A DNA stretch of 7,039 nt from Nitrososphaeraceae archaeon (GTDB lineage: Archaea; Thermoproteota; Nitrososphaeria; Nitrososphaerales; Nitrososphaeraceae), in NCBI GenBank assembly GCA_025937665.1, contig JAICQW010000091.1:1-7039 (forward strand). Direction: 5' to 3'. Positions within the stretch are counted from its first letter, which is position 1, and every line of letters begins with the position of its first letter. Made by a program: the position numbers and the translations under genes. Positions 1-5,566 of this stretch are shown in pieces. A model generated the notes under the pieces. The model was not told the origin of the DNA. It made no database searches and worked only from the letters and a program-made list of their open reading frames with translations.

Positions 1-519
1 GGAATACCTGAGGCAATTGACAATTATAACAAATATAAAAATGACGGGGTTATTATATTAGGACTTGCCACCGCATTTGAGGACTTTGACAAGAACACAG
101 TTGAAAATTTAAGATTGCTATTAAATGAAAGGAAGGTCATTGGTGAAACCCTTACTACTCTTACATATCAAAGTAAGTTACTAGATGAAGGAATGCTAAC
201 GTATAGCATCCCATTTCCAGTAGGGATGGATAAACTTTTAAAGGAAAAACTTCCAATCGATGAAAAAAAAATTATGGAGGTTGTCAATGCCAACATTCCT
301 GATTTTGACTTGTATCATCAAAAAGATAAAGAACAAATAATTTCACGCGTTAAATCATATTTAGAAACAAAACCTTACAGTCCGCTCACTTTTGAAGAAT
401 ATTCCTTGAGAGGTACTCCTTCAACAATATTTATTGACAAGAAAGGTATTCTTCGTGAAACTACATTTGGATCCACAGGCCTAATGAGTGCTACCATAGA
501 AAAATTATTATCAGAATAA
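1..519 (+). CDS. Thioredoxin-fold (TlpA/AhpC-like) protein, 3' part only
   Basis: The reading frame is open from the first base, so the gene begins upstream of the window; 172 residues are visible. The order is IPEAI helix, a strand with GVIILGLATAFED, a long charged insert, then RGTPSTIFIDKKG. The last motif is the typical thioredoxin-fold cis-proline loop (Pro at visible residue 140) followed by the strand that precedes the C-terminal helix. Members of this family are thiol-disulfide oxidoreductases or peroxiredoxin-like proteins, but the usual CxxC or peroxidatic cysteine lies before the IPE helix and is outside the window. No cysteine occurs in the visible part, so catalytic competence cannot be judged. 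The internal TTG at 115 is not a credible start because conserved sequence precedes it. The gene ends 17 bases before the methyltransferase gene and has no obvious functional tie to the ribosomal genes. Confidence 0.75.
   Translation, partial: GIPEAIDNYNKYKNDGVIILGLATAFEDFDKNTVENLRLLLNERKVIGETLTTLTYQSKLLDEGMLTYSIPFPVGMDKLLKEKLPIDEKKIMEVVNANIPDFDLYHQKDKEQIISRVKSYLETKPYSPLTFEEYSLRGTPSTIFIDKKGILRETTFGSTGLMSATIEKLLSE
502..510 (+). promoter_or_regulatory. Possible TATA box for the SPOUT gene
   Basis: The A/T-only stretch AAATTATTA lies about 30 bases upstream of the TTG at 537, the spacing expected for an archaeal TATA box serving a leaderless transcript. No Shine-Dalgarno-like motif precedes 537, which agrees with leaderless initiation. 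The region is AT-rich generally and lies within the end of the preceding gene, so this is only a weak call. Confidence 0.25.
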
Positions 520-536
520 GCGGTTTAGTATTTTAT

Positions 537-1361
537 TTGACCAATCTATGGATCGCAATTCCTGACTCTTGTCTTATAGATTCTCAATCGATTTTAGACA
601 AGAGTTACAAGATTTCTCAGATCTCACGCGCATGTTCAATATTTTGCGTCAATAGAATCATTGTTTACCATGACAGAAGCGTAAAAACTGAAAAAATGGA
701 TAAGCAAATTATTAAGACAATACTCGAATATCTTGACACACCGCCATACCTTCGAAAAAAAATCTACCCCAAAATGTTCATATTAAAACACGCAGGAACT
801 TTACCACCTATAAAATCCCCGCACCATTTGACTTCGATTGAAATGAATAAAATTAAAGATGGTGATGTTAGATTTGGATTTGCAATAAAACAAAACGATT
901 CTTTGTATGTGGATGTCGGACTCGAAAAGATGATTAGGTATAGAGGATCCCAGTTAGGAAAAGTTCTCGTAAGAATTATCAAAAATCCTCAGTTGATAGC
1001 AGAAGACATTTCAAAAGACAATGTGAATGGTTATTGGGGATACGATGTTCAATTCGCAGATTCATTATCCGCAATACTTGCGGATACGAAAAATGCACTT
1101 TTGATGACATCAGTGGAGGGCGCTTCATTTACAAAGCATGTAGACATTCTTTTGAATAAAATTAGAACGTCAAAGAATTTTGTTGTTCTTTTTGGCAGTC
1201 CTAAACTTGGACTGAGAAAAATATTGGAATCAGAGAATAAGAAAATTTCATCCGCCGATAATTTCTTGAACATGTTTCCCCTGCAAGGTACTCAAACAGT
1301 AAGATTAGAAGAGGCTATTTTGGGTACGCTATCAATCATTAACAATTACCTACACGCTTGA
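537..1361 (+). CDS. SPOUT-class RNA methyltransferase, MTH1/C9orf114 (COG2106) family
   Basis: Length 274 residues. It opens with LWIAIPDSCLID and RACSIFCVNRIIVY (residues 31-44), the first half of a SPOUT alpha/beta fold. The family signatures YLDTPPYLRKKIYP (66-79) and LKHAGTLPPIKSPHH (83-97) follow. Residues about 90-165 would be the small beta-barrel insert known for MTH1-type proteins, with YVDVGLEK at 124-131. The C-terminal knot region shows LFGSPKLGL (218-226) and LQGTQTVRLEEAILGTL (249-265), matching the cofactor-binding loops of the family. The family is predicted to methylate RNA using S-adenosylmethionine; the exact substrate is not shown by the sequence. In archaea this gene commonly lies directly upstream of the uL3 gene, as here, which suggests a role in rRNA or ribosome maturation (inference). 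The TTG start fits the family N-terminus; no in-frame ATG lies near it. Confidence 0.88.
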   Translation: MTNLWIAIPDSCLIDSQSILDKSYKISQISRACSIFCVNRIIVYHDRSVKTEKMDKQIIKTILEYLDTPPYLRKKIYPKMFILKHAGTLPPIKSPHHLTSIEMNKIKDGDVRFGFAIKQNDSLYVDVGLEKMIRYRGSQLGKVLVRIIKNPQLIAEDISKDNVNGYWGYDVQFADSLSAILADTKNALLMTSVEGASFTKHVDILLNKIRTSKNFVVLFGSPKLGLRKILESENKKISSADNFLNMFPLQGTQTVRLEEAILGTLSIINNYLHA

Positions 1362-1363
1362 TT

Positions 1364-1427
1364 GGCCGATTCAGGTTTTTTCTAGAATGAGAAAGCTAGA
1401 TTGACTAGCTATTCACTCGGCCCTGAA
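1364..1427 (+). other. Self-complementary elements upstream of uL3
   Basis: AGCTAG (1394-1399) and CTAGCT (1405-1410) form a perfect 6-bp stem with a 5-base loop. GGCCGA (1364-1369) pairs with TCGGCC (1417-1422) to enclose it. TTCAGG (1370-1375) can instead pair with CCTGAA (1422-1427). The two outer stems cross each other, so they would be alternatives rather than coexisting. The pairings are read directly from sequence; a role in termination of the upstream gene or in regulation of uL3 is inference. Confidence 0.45.
1376..1381 (+). terminator. T-tract, probable terminator of the SPOUT gene
   Basis: Six consecutive T residues begin 15 bases after the stop codon at 1361. Archaeal RNA polymerase terminates at U-rich tracts without needing a hairpin, so this is the natural place for the upstream transcript to end. 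It is followed directly by CTAG, as is the T-tract after uL23. Confidence 0.4.
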
Positions 1428-1435
1428 GTTATTAA

Positions 1436-1444
1436 TTTATTAAA
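1436..1444 (+). promoter_or_regulatory. Probable TATA box for the uL3-uL4-uL23 block
   Basis: TTTATTAAA is centred about 29 bases upstream of the ATG at 1469. Archaeal initiation takes place some 25 bases downstream of the TATA centre, so the transcript would start at or just before the ATG. No Shine-Dalgarno motif lies between the element and the start, which supports a leaderless mRNA for uL3. Confidence 0.55.
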
Positions 1445-1468
1445 GGGAAAGCAAAAAACGGATTAATC

Positions 1469-2467
1469 ATGGGTCACCGAAAATATAGTGCACCTAGACG
1501 TGGAAGTATGGCATTCTACCCAAGAGTGCGTGCACGAAGTCTCGAATCTAGGATAAGAAGCTGGGCGGATCCTAAGTTGGAGAAATCATCATTACTAGGT
1601 TTTGCCGGGTATAAAGTTACGAATTTAAATGTATTATCTGTTGACGATAGAGAAAAAACACCTAATTTTGGTAAAAACATCATGAATTCATCTACTCTTA
1701 TAGCTACTCCACCTTTGAAAATAATTGGAGTTAGGGGATATACAGAAACTACCTATGGGAGAAATGCAGTTTTTGATGCTTTTGCAAAAGACAGCGACAA
1801 ATTTCTATCAAAGAAAGCCCCATTCAAATTCAAAGAAGGTAAACTGGAAGAAATTAATTCTCATGTTGATAAAATTAAGCATGTTGTAGCAGTTGTATCT
1901 TCCTATCCAAGTAGCGCTTCGTTGTCTCAAAAGAAACCATTTGTTTGGGAAATACCCATTGGTGGGAAGGATACGAAATCAAAAATTGATTATGTAGTCA
2001 ATAACTTTGGAAAACAGGTAAATATCAAGGATGTGTTTGAAGCAGGACAGTTTATTGACATATCCGCGATAACTAGAGGAAAGGGAGTTGAAGGCCCAAT
2101 TACCAGATTTGGTGTTAAAAGAAAACAGCATAAGTCAAGAAAAAGTGTCAGGGCACTTGGAACCCTGGGTCCGATTTCTCCTGCAGTTGTCACATATACT
2201 GTCCCAAGACAAGGACAGAGGGGATTTCATCAAAGAACAGAATACAATAAGCGAATTTTGATAATATCTAATTCTGACAAAGATAGTGATTTTAAGATTA
2301 ATCCCAAAGGTGGATTCGAACATTATGGTCTTGTGAAAAATGACTACATTATTGTAAAAGGTTCCGTCGCTGGAGTTCCTAAAAGGTTAATCAAAATGCG
2401 CTTTCCAATTAGAGCTAGTAGTAAGAAAGTTATCGAACCTAAAGTTTTGGAGGTTTTGGTCAAATGA
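1469..2467 (+). CDS. rpl3: Large ribosomal subunit protein uL3
   Basis: Length 332 residues, usual for archaeal uL3. The N-terminus HRKYSAPRRGSMAFYPRVRA (residues 3-22) is the archaeal/eukaryotic signature, and IIGVRGY (85-91) is typical. The central signature runs from FIDISAITRGKGVEG (195-209) through FGVKRKQHKSRKS to TVPRQGQRGFHQRTEYNKR (244-262). uL3 binds domain VI of 23S rRNA early in assembly and sends an extension close to the peptidyl transferase centre. In that extension this protein reads GPISPAVV (234-241), whereas my recollection of other archaeal and eukaryotic uL3 is GPWNPSRV or similar; the finger tryptophan is replaced by Ile236. The start has no ribosome-binding motif but a well-placed TATA element. 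The stop overlaps the uL4 start as ATGA. Confidence 0.97.
   Translation: MGHRKYSAPRRGSMAFYPRVRARSLESRIRSWADPKLEKSSLLGFAGYKVTNLNVLSVDDREKTPNFGKNIMNSSTLIATPPLKIIGVRGYTETTYGRNAVFDAFAKDSDKFLSKKAPFKFKEGKLEEINSHVDKIKHVVAVVSSYPSSASLSQKKPFVWEIPIGGKDTKSKIDYVVNNFGKQVNIKDVFEAGQFIDISAITRGKGVEGPITRFGVKRKQHKSRKSVRALGTLGPISPAVVTYTVPRQGQRGFHQRTEYNKRILIISNSDKDSDFKINPKGGFEHYGLVKNDYIIVKGSVAGVPKRLIKMRFPIRASSKKVIEPKVLEVLVK
2449..2454 (+). promoter_or_regulatory. Shine-Dalgarno site for uL4
   Basis: GGAGGT matches the 3' end of archaeal 16S rRNA (ending CACCUCCU) and lies 9 bases before the ATG at 2464. It is embedded in the last codons of uL3, so uL4 is read as an internal cistron. Confidence 0.75.
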
Positions 2468-3279
2468 AAGTTGGACTTAAGGACCTGCGTGGAAAGCAAA
2501 TTGAATCCCTAGAATTACCCACTGTTTTTAATACACCTTACAGACCAGAGATCATAAAAAAAGTGTATGTTAACGTCCTCTCATCACAGTTTCAACCACA
2601 GGGAAGATATCCTGCAGCTGGCGAGATGGTAAGTGCTGAATCTCGCAATACTGGCTTGGGCATAGCAAGAATTGCAAGAGCAAGAGGTGAAGGATTTCAA
2701 CGTGCAGGCCAAGCAGCAGGTGTTGCTAGTGTCAGGAGTGGAAGATTGGCTCATCCTCCAGTTTCATGGAAAGTAATCCACAAAAAAATAAACAAGAAAG
2801 AAAAGCAACTTGGTTTTTGCTCTGCAATTGCAGCGACATCAAATAAAGACATAATCGAAAAGAGAGGTCACAAAGTAGGCAAGATTTCTGAATTTCCAGT
2901 AGTCGTTTCAAATGATTTAGAGAAGATTACAAAAACCACAGAATTAAGAAAAGCACTGATTTCATTGGGCTTGGAAGAGGATCTAGAAAGATCTACAAAT
3001 ATAGTAAGAGTACCTTCTGGTAAACCACGACGACGTGGAAGAAAGAGACATACAGCTCTGAGCTGCCTAATAGTTACAACAAAAGGTTCTCCAATAAGTA
3101 AACTAAAGAAATCATTACCTGGAGTTAATGTCGTCTCTGCAGAAAACCTCAGCATAATGGACCTTGTCCCAGGAACAAAACCAGTTAGGTTAACAATCTA
3201 TACAAAGAATGCTATTGATTACATGAACAAGATAAATACAGTTTGGTCAAGAGTACAGAGTATGGTGAAAGATCTATGA
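2464..3279 (+). CDS. rpl4: Large ribosomal subunit protein uL4
   Basis: Length 271 residues, in the normal archaeal range. Residues about 45-105 form the long basic loop rich in Gly, Arg and Ala (ARARGEGFQRAGQAAGVAS near 71-89, then RSGRLAHPPVSWKVIHKKIN), which in ribosome structures reaches the constriction of the nascent-chain tunnel. The globular part follows with GFCSAIAAT (117-125), HKVGKISEFPVVVSNDLEKI (136-155), KPRRRGRKRHTALSCLIVTT (187-206) and VPGTKPVRLTIYT (235-247), all typical of the archaeal family. The start is set by an upstream GGAGGT and overlaps the uL3 stop by four bases, indicating translational coupling. The gene stop overlaps the uL23 start in the same ATGA manner. Confidence 0.97.
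   Translation: MKVGLKDLRGKQIESLELPTVFNTPYRPEIIKKVYVNVLSSQFQPQGRYPAAGEMVSAESRNTGLGIARIARARGEGFQRAGQAAGVASVRSGRLAHPPVSWKVIHKKINKKEKQLGFCSAIAATSNKDIIEKRGHKVGKISEFPVVVSNDLEKITKTTELRKALISLGLEEDLERSTNIVRVPSGKPRRRGRKRHTALSCLIVTTKGSPISKLKKSLPGVNVVSAENLSIMDLVPGTKPVRLTIYTKNAIDYMNKINTVWSRVQSMVKDL
3264..3268 (+). promoter_or_regulatory. Shine-Dalgarno-like site that decides the uL23 start
   Basis: GGTGA matches part of the anti-Shine-Dalgarno complement AGGAGGTGAT and lies 7 bases before the ATG at 3276. It supports that ATG over an in-frame TTG at 3243, which lies deeper within uL4. Confidence 0.6.
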
Positions 3280-3551
3280 GTAAGGGAATAGACGATAACA
3301 TTCATTCAATTATTCTCCGACCTTATATTACAGAAAAAACGTTTAATTTGATAGAAAAGGAAAACAAGTTAACTTTTATTGTCGCTGACAGAGCAACTAA
3401 AAAAGACGTGAGTGAAGCAATTGAGACAATGTATGAAGGTAATGTCAAAGAAGTTAATATGTTCAGGACAATTCAAGGAAAAAAGGCCATTATTAGATTT
3501 GTCAAAGATGAGGAAGCACGCCAACTTGCCACAAGATTAGGTTTGGTTTAA
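3276..3551 (+). CDS. rpl23: Large ribosomal subunit protein uL23
   Basis: From the ATG at 3276 the protein has 91 residues: MSKGIDDNIHSIILRPYITE and onward. The motif ILRPYITEKTFNLIEKENKL followed by FIVADRATKKDVSEAIE is the uL23 core, and the C-terminal EEARQLATRLGLV is the archaeal ending. uL23 sits at the tunnel exit beside uL29 and is a docking point for the signal recognition particle and chaperones. I chose the ATG that overlaps the uL4 stop because a GGTGA motif is correctly spaced before it; a TTG at 3243 would add 11 residues absent from the family. After this gene the usual neighbour uL2 is missing, and a T-tract plus a promoter-like element follows. Confidence 0.96.
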   Translation: MSKGIDDNIHSIILRPYITEKTFNLIEKENKLTFIVADRATKKDVSEAIETMYEGNVKEVNMFRTIQGKKAIIRFVKDEEARQLATRLGLV

Positions 3552-3556
3552 ATTGA

Positions 3557-3561
3557 TTTTT
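3557..3561 (+). terminator. T-tract after uL23, possible terminator
   Basis: Five T residues lie 6 bases after the uL23 stop and are followed directly by CTAG. The same nine-base word, TTTTTCTAG, occurs after the SPOUT gene at 1377-1385. Position suits U-tract termination of the uL3-uL4-uL23 transcript, though partial read-through is equally possible. Confidence 0.35.
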
Positions 3562-3570
3562 CTAGTTAAA

Positions 3571-3578
3571 TTTAAAAG
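3571..3578 (+). promoter_or_regulatory. Probable internal TATA box for the uS19 block
   Basis: TTTAAAAG, preceded by GTTAAA, is centred about 30 bases upstream of the TTG at 3604. Together with the T-tract just before it, this suggests that a second transcription unit begins here. A GGAG at 3588-3591 lies 12 bases from the start, farther than normal for a ribosome-binding site, so a leaderless or very short leader is likely. Confidence 0.5.
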
Positions 3579-3603
3579 GAGTATTTTGGAGCTGATTATC
3601 TAA

Positions 3604-4011
3604 TTGGTTCGTGAATTCAGATTTAGAGGTCTTAATGTAGACCAATTAAAGAATCTATCAATAGAAGCCCTTTTACCATTGTTAAATGCTAGACAGAGGC
3701 GTTCTTTGGATAAGAGGGTTGGAAAATACATGAATGATGAAAAAAGAAAATTACGTGAACGAATTAAAAACGTTAGAGAAGGTAATTCAAATGAAACTAT
3801 TCGAACTCACGTGAGGGATATGATAATTCTTCCCGACATGGTTGGAATTACTATTAATATTCATAACGGCAAGGACTTTAGTCCAATTACGATAAAACCT
3901 GAAATGATTGGACATTATTTGGGCGAATATTCAATAACAAATAAGAGAGTTCAGCACGGTGCACCTGGAGTAGGAGCTTCCAGATCAAGTCTATACGTCC
4001 CATTAAAGTGA
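3604..4011 (+). CDS. rps19: Small ribosomal subunit protein uS19
   Basis: Length 135 residues, the archaeal size. The N-terminus EFRFRGLNVDQL and the basic segment LNARQRRSLDKRV (28-40) are archaeal/eukaryotic features. The conserved core is HVRDMIILPDMVG (69-81), NGKDF (88-92), PEMIGHYLGEYSITNKRVQH (99-118) and GAPGVGASRSSLYVPLK (119-135). uS19 lies in the 30S head with uS13, and its tail approaches the A and P sites. The TTG start is forced: the codon directly before it is TAA in frame, and the next in-frame ATG (residue 43) would cut off family sequence. The gene is the first after the uL2 gap. Confidence 0.96.
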   Translation: MVREFRFRGLNVDQLKNLSIEALLPLLNARQRRSLDKRVGKYMNDEKRKLRERIKNVREGNSNETIRTHVRDMIILPDMVGITINIHNGKDFSPITIKPEMIGHYLGEYSITNKRVQHGAPGVGASRSSLYVPLK

Positions 4012-4012
4012 T
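4008..4012 (+). promoter_or_regulatory. Shine-Dalgarno-like GTGAT before uL22
   Basis: GTGAT, which contains the uS19 stop codon, matches the distal part of the anti-Shine-Dalgarno complement and ends 5 bases before the TTG at 4018. It supports initiation there in a re-initiation arrangement. Confidence 0.45.
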
Positions 4013-4017
4013 AGATT

Positions 4018-4491
4018 TTGCCAACATATTCTTACTCTTTTTCACAATTTGACAAGAACAAACATGTCCGCGCGGCGTTAAGGGAAACCGACATATCACA
4101 CAAACATGCCAGAGAAATTGCTCTAGCTATAAAGGGGCTTTCTATTGAAAGGGCAAGGAATGTTTTGGATCAGGCAATCGAAAAGAGGGTTGCAGTTCCA
4201 TATAGAAGACATCACAACGAAGTGGCACACAGATCAAATATTATGGATGGTTTTTTTTCTGGAAGATTTCCAAAGAAGGCTTGTGAAGAATTTCTACGTC
4301 TTTTAGATAACTTAGAATCAAATGCAGAATACAAGGGTATGGACCTAGACAGGCTGGAAATAGTTTCATGTGTTATTCACAAAGGAACAAAACTTAAACG
4401 ATTTATTCCCCGTGCCATGGGAAGATCAAGCCCCAAAGTAGACACGTTGACACATGTAGAGATCGTAGCAAGGGAGGGTAGAGTATCTTGA
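4018..4491 (+). CDS. rpl22: Large ribosomal subunit protein uL22
   Basis: Length 157 residues, typical of archaeal uL22. Recognisable parts are the N-terminal YSYSFSQFD, the helix DISHKHAREIALAIKGLSIE (25-44), VAVPYRRHHNEVAHRS (58-73), and the extended hairpin around KGTKLKRFIPRAMGRSSPK (122-140), which in ribosome structures lines the exit tunnel opposite the uL4 loop. It ends in THVEIVARE, the standard closing strand. An in-frame TAG two codons upstream forces the TTG start at 4018, and the next in-frame Met is residue 76. The last codons contain the ribosome-binding motif for uS3, and the stop overlaps the uS3 start. Confidence 0.95.
   Translation: MPTYSYSFSQFDKNKHVRAALRETDISHKHAREIALAIKGLSIERARNVLDQAIEKRVAVPYRRHHNEVAHRSNIMDGFFSGRFPKKACEEFLRLLDNLESNAEYKGMDLDRLEIVSCVIHKGTKLKRFIPRAMGRSSPKVDTLTHVEIVAREGRVS
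4472..4478 (+). promoter_or_regulatory. Shine-Dalgarno site for uS3
   Basis: GGGAGGG lies about 9 bases before the TTG at 4488 and matches the CCUCC core of archaeal 16S rRNA. It supports initiation at that TTG rather than at the in-frame ATG codons at 4509 or 4530. Confidence 0.65.
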
Positions 4492-5360
4492 GTGCAATAA
4501 AAAATGTAATGAAGAATAATTTCAGAAACATGGAACTCAATGAATACTTGAGTTCTACTTTAACGGATGCTGGTTATGGGGGAGCAGAGGTGCAAAAAAC
4601 CCCTATAGGTACCAAAATAACACTTTTTGTTATTAGACCTGGTCTTGTTATTGGAAGAAAAGGGAGTGGAATTAGAGATTTGACATCTAGATTAGAACAG
4701 CAGTTTAATTTGGAGAATGCACAGGTTTCTGTGACTGAAGTTACTAAACCTGAACTAAATCCACACATCATGGCAAATAGAATTGCACAATTGATTGAAA
4801 GAGGAACTGCATTTAGAAGAGCTTCGCTATGGACTATAAACACCATAATGGGAGCTGGAGCTTTGGGTGTGGAAATCACAGTTTCAGGCAAACTTAGAGG
4901 TGAGCGTGCCCATTTTGAAAAGCATACAGCAGGAATAATCCCCAAAAGCGGGAAGGTTGCCGAAGAAGTGGTTAGAAATGCGACAAGGAGCATGTTAACA
5001 AAAATGGGATTGGTAGGAATAAAATTAAAGATTTCAATTAGGGAAGAAGTTCATCGTGATTTTGATTTAGAGGCTGAAGCTCAACCCAAGGCTGAAACTG
5101 AAATTCCGATAGAGAGTGAAGGTGTAGCTGAAAAAGAAACCCAAGGTGAAATTAAGTTGGAAACTAGTGAACAAGATGTTCCAGGTGATTCAGAGACAAA
5201 GACAGAGAATACAGAGACAAAGACAGAGAATACAGAGACAAAGACAGAGAATACAGAGACAAAGACAGAGAATACAGAGACAAAGACAGAGAATACAGAG
5301 AGTAAAGATATTATTGATAATCAAGTTAACGAAGTAATCGTAAACAAAAGTGAAACGTAA
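4488..5360 (+). CDS. rps3: Small ribosomal subunit protein uS3 with repeat-bearing acidic tail
   Basis: Length 290 residues. Residues 1-185 are a full archaeal uS3: EYLSSTLTDAGYGGAEVQKT, then the KH domain with RPGLVIGRKGSGIRDLTSRL (50-69; GRKG loop at 56-59), NPHIMANRIAQLIERGTAFR (91-110), IMGAGALGVEITVSGKLRGE (120-139) and MGLVGIKLKIS (173-183). uS3 forms the mRNA entry channel of the 30S head. Residues about 186-290 are an extra acidic, low-complexity tail that includes five exact ETKTENT units (236-270). Archaeal uS3 proteins often have acidic tails of variable length, but exact tandem units are unusual. An in-frame TAG three codons upstream limits the start to the TTG, which overlaps the uL22 stop and has a GGGAGGG motif before it. 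Confidence 0.96.
   Translation: MSAIKNVMKNNFRNMELNEYLSSTLTDAGYGGAEVQKTPIGTKITLFVIRPGLVIGRKGSGIRDLTSRLEQQFNLENAQVSVTEVTKPELNPHIMANRIAQLIERGTAFRRASLWTINTIMGAGALGVEITVSGKLRGERAHFEKHTAGIIPKSGKVAEEVVRNATRSMLTKMGLVGIKLKISIREEVHRDFDLEAEAQPKAETEIPIESEGVAEKETQGEIKLETSEQDVPGDSETKTENTETKTENTETKTENTETKTENTETKTENTESKDIIDNQVNEVIVNKSET
5193..5297 (+). repeat. Five perfect 21-base tandem repeats in the uS3 tail
   Basis: The unit GAGACAAAGACAGAGAATAC plus A occurs five times without any mismatch, encoding ETKTENT each time. A degenerate start of a sixth unit (GAGAGTAAAG) follows. The unit length is a multiple of three, so copy number can change without breaking the frame. Within the unit ACAGAGA recurs, suggesting it grew from a shorter repeat. 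Identity at synonymous positions argues for recent expansion by slippage or unequal recombination. Confidence 0.95.
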
Positions 5361-5566
5361 TGGCTAGACTCAAGTTAAAAACATTAAGAGAATTTAACGA
5401 CACTGATCTAGAGTCAAAGTTATCAGAAATTAGAGCGGAGCTGTTGAAGTTAAGAATTGAAAATTCAAAAGGCACTCTTAAGAAGGAAACTGGAAACATG
5501 AAATGGAAGAGAAGAGACATTGCCCGAATACATTCTATATTAAAGGAACGGGAGTTGGCAAAATGA
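5360..5566 (+). CDS. rpl29: Large ribosomal subunit protein uL29
   Basis: Length 68 residues, normal for the family. It is a two-helix protein: LKTLREFNDTDLESKLSEIR, then AELLKLRIENSKGTLKKETG, then a closing helix with KWKRRDIARIHSILKERE (49-66), the archaeal signature. uL29 lies next to uL23 at the tunnel exit. The ATG overlaps the uS3 stop by one base (TAATG), and only a weak GTGA motif precedes it, so re-initiation after uS3 is the likely route. The stop overlaps the Rnp1 start by ATGA; the translation factor gene often found at this point in euryarchaeal clusters is absent. Confidence 0.94.
   Translation: MARLKLKTLREFNDTDLESKLSEIRAELLKLRIENSKGTLKKETGNMKWKRRDIARIHSILKERELAK
5550..5554 (+). 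promoter_or_regulatory. Shine-Dalgarno site that decides the Rnp1 start
   Basis: GGGAG lies 8 bases before the ATG at 5563. It favours that start over the in-frame ATG at 5503, which lies well within uL29 and would add 20 residues unlike the family. Confidence 0.6.

Noticed and set aside
115..519. Complete short protein starting at TTG 115
   Set aside because: The frame is open to base 1 and the upstream codons encode family sequence (GVIILGLATAFED), so this is the 3' part of a longer gene.
1359..1430. C/D box small RNA upstream of uL3
   Set aside because: A CTGA box-D-like word is present, but there is no convincing RTGATGA C box with proper spacing to it.
3243..3275. Longer uL23 starting at TTG 3243
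   Set aside because: The extra residues fall outside the family, and the ATG at 3276 has a better-placed GGTGA and an ATGA overlap with uL4.
5193..5297. CRISPR array
   Set aside because: Units are directly adjacent 21-base copies with no spacers, and they are in frame with uS3.
5146..5337. Open frame in the uS3 tail encoding five QRQRQRI-like repeats
   Set aside because: It exists only because the 21-base repeat contains no stop in this frame; it has no ribosome-binding motif or family similarity and lies within a well-supported gene.
5503..5562. Longer Rnp1 starting at ATG 5503
   Set aside because: The extension overlaps uL29 by over 60 bases and does not resemble Rpp29, while the ATG at 5563 has GGGAG 8 bases before it.
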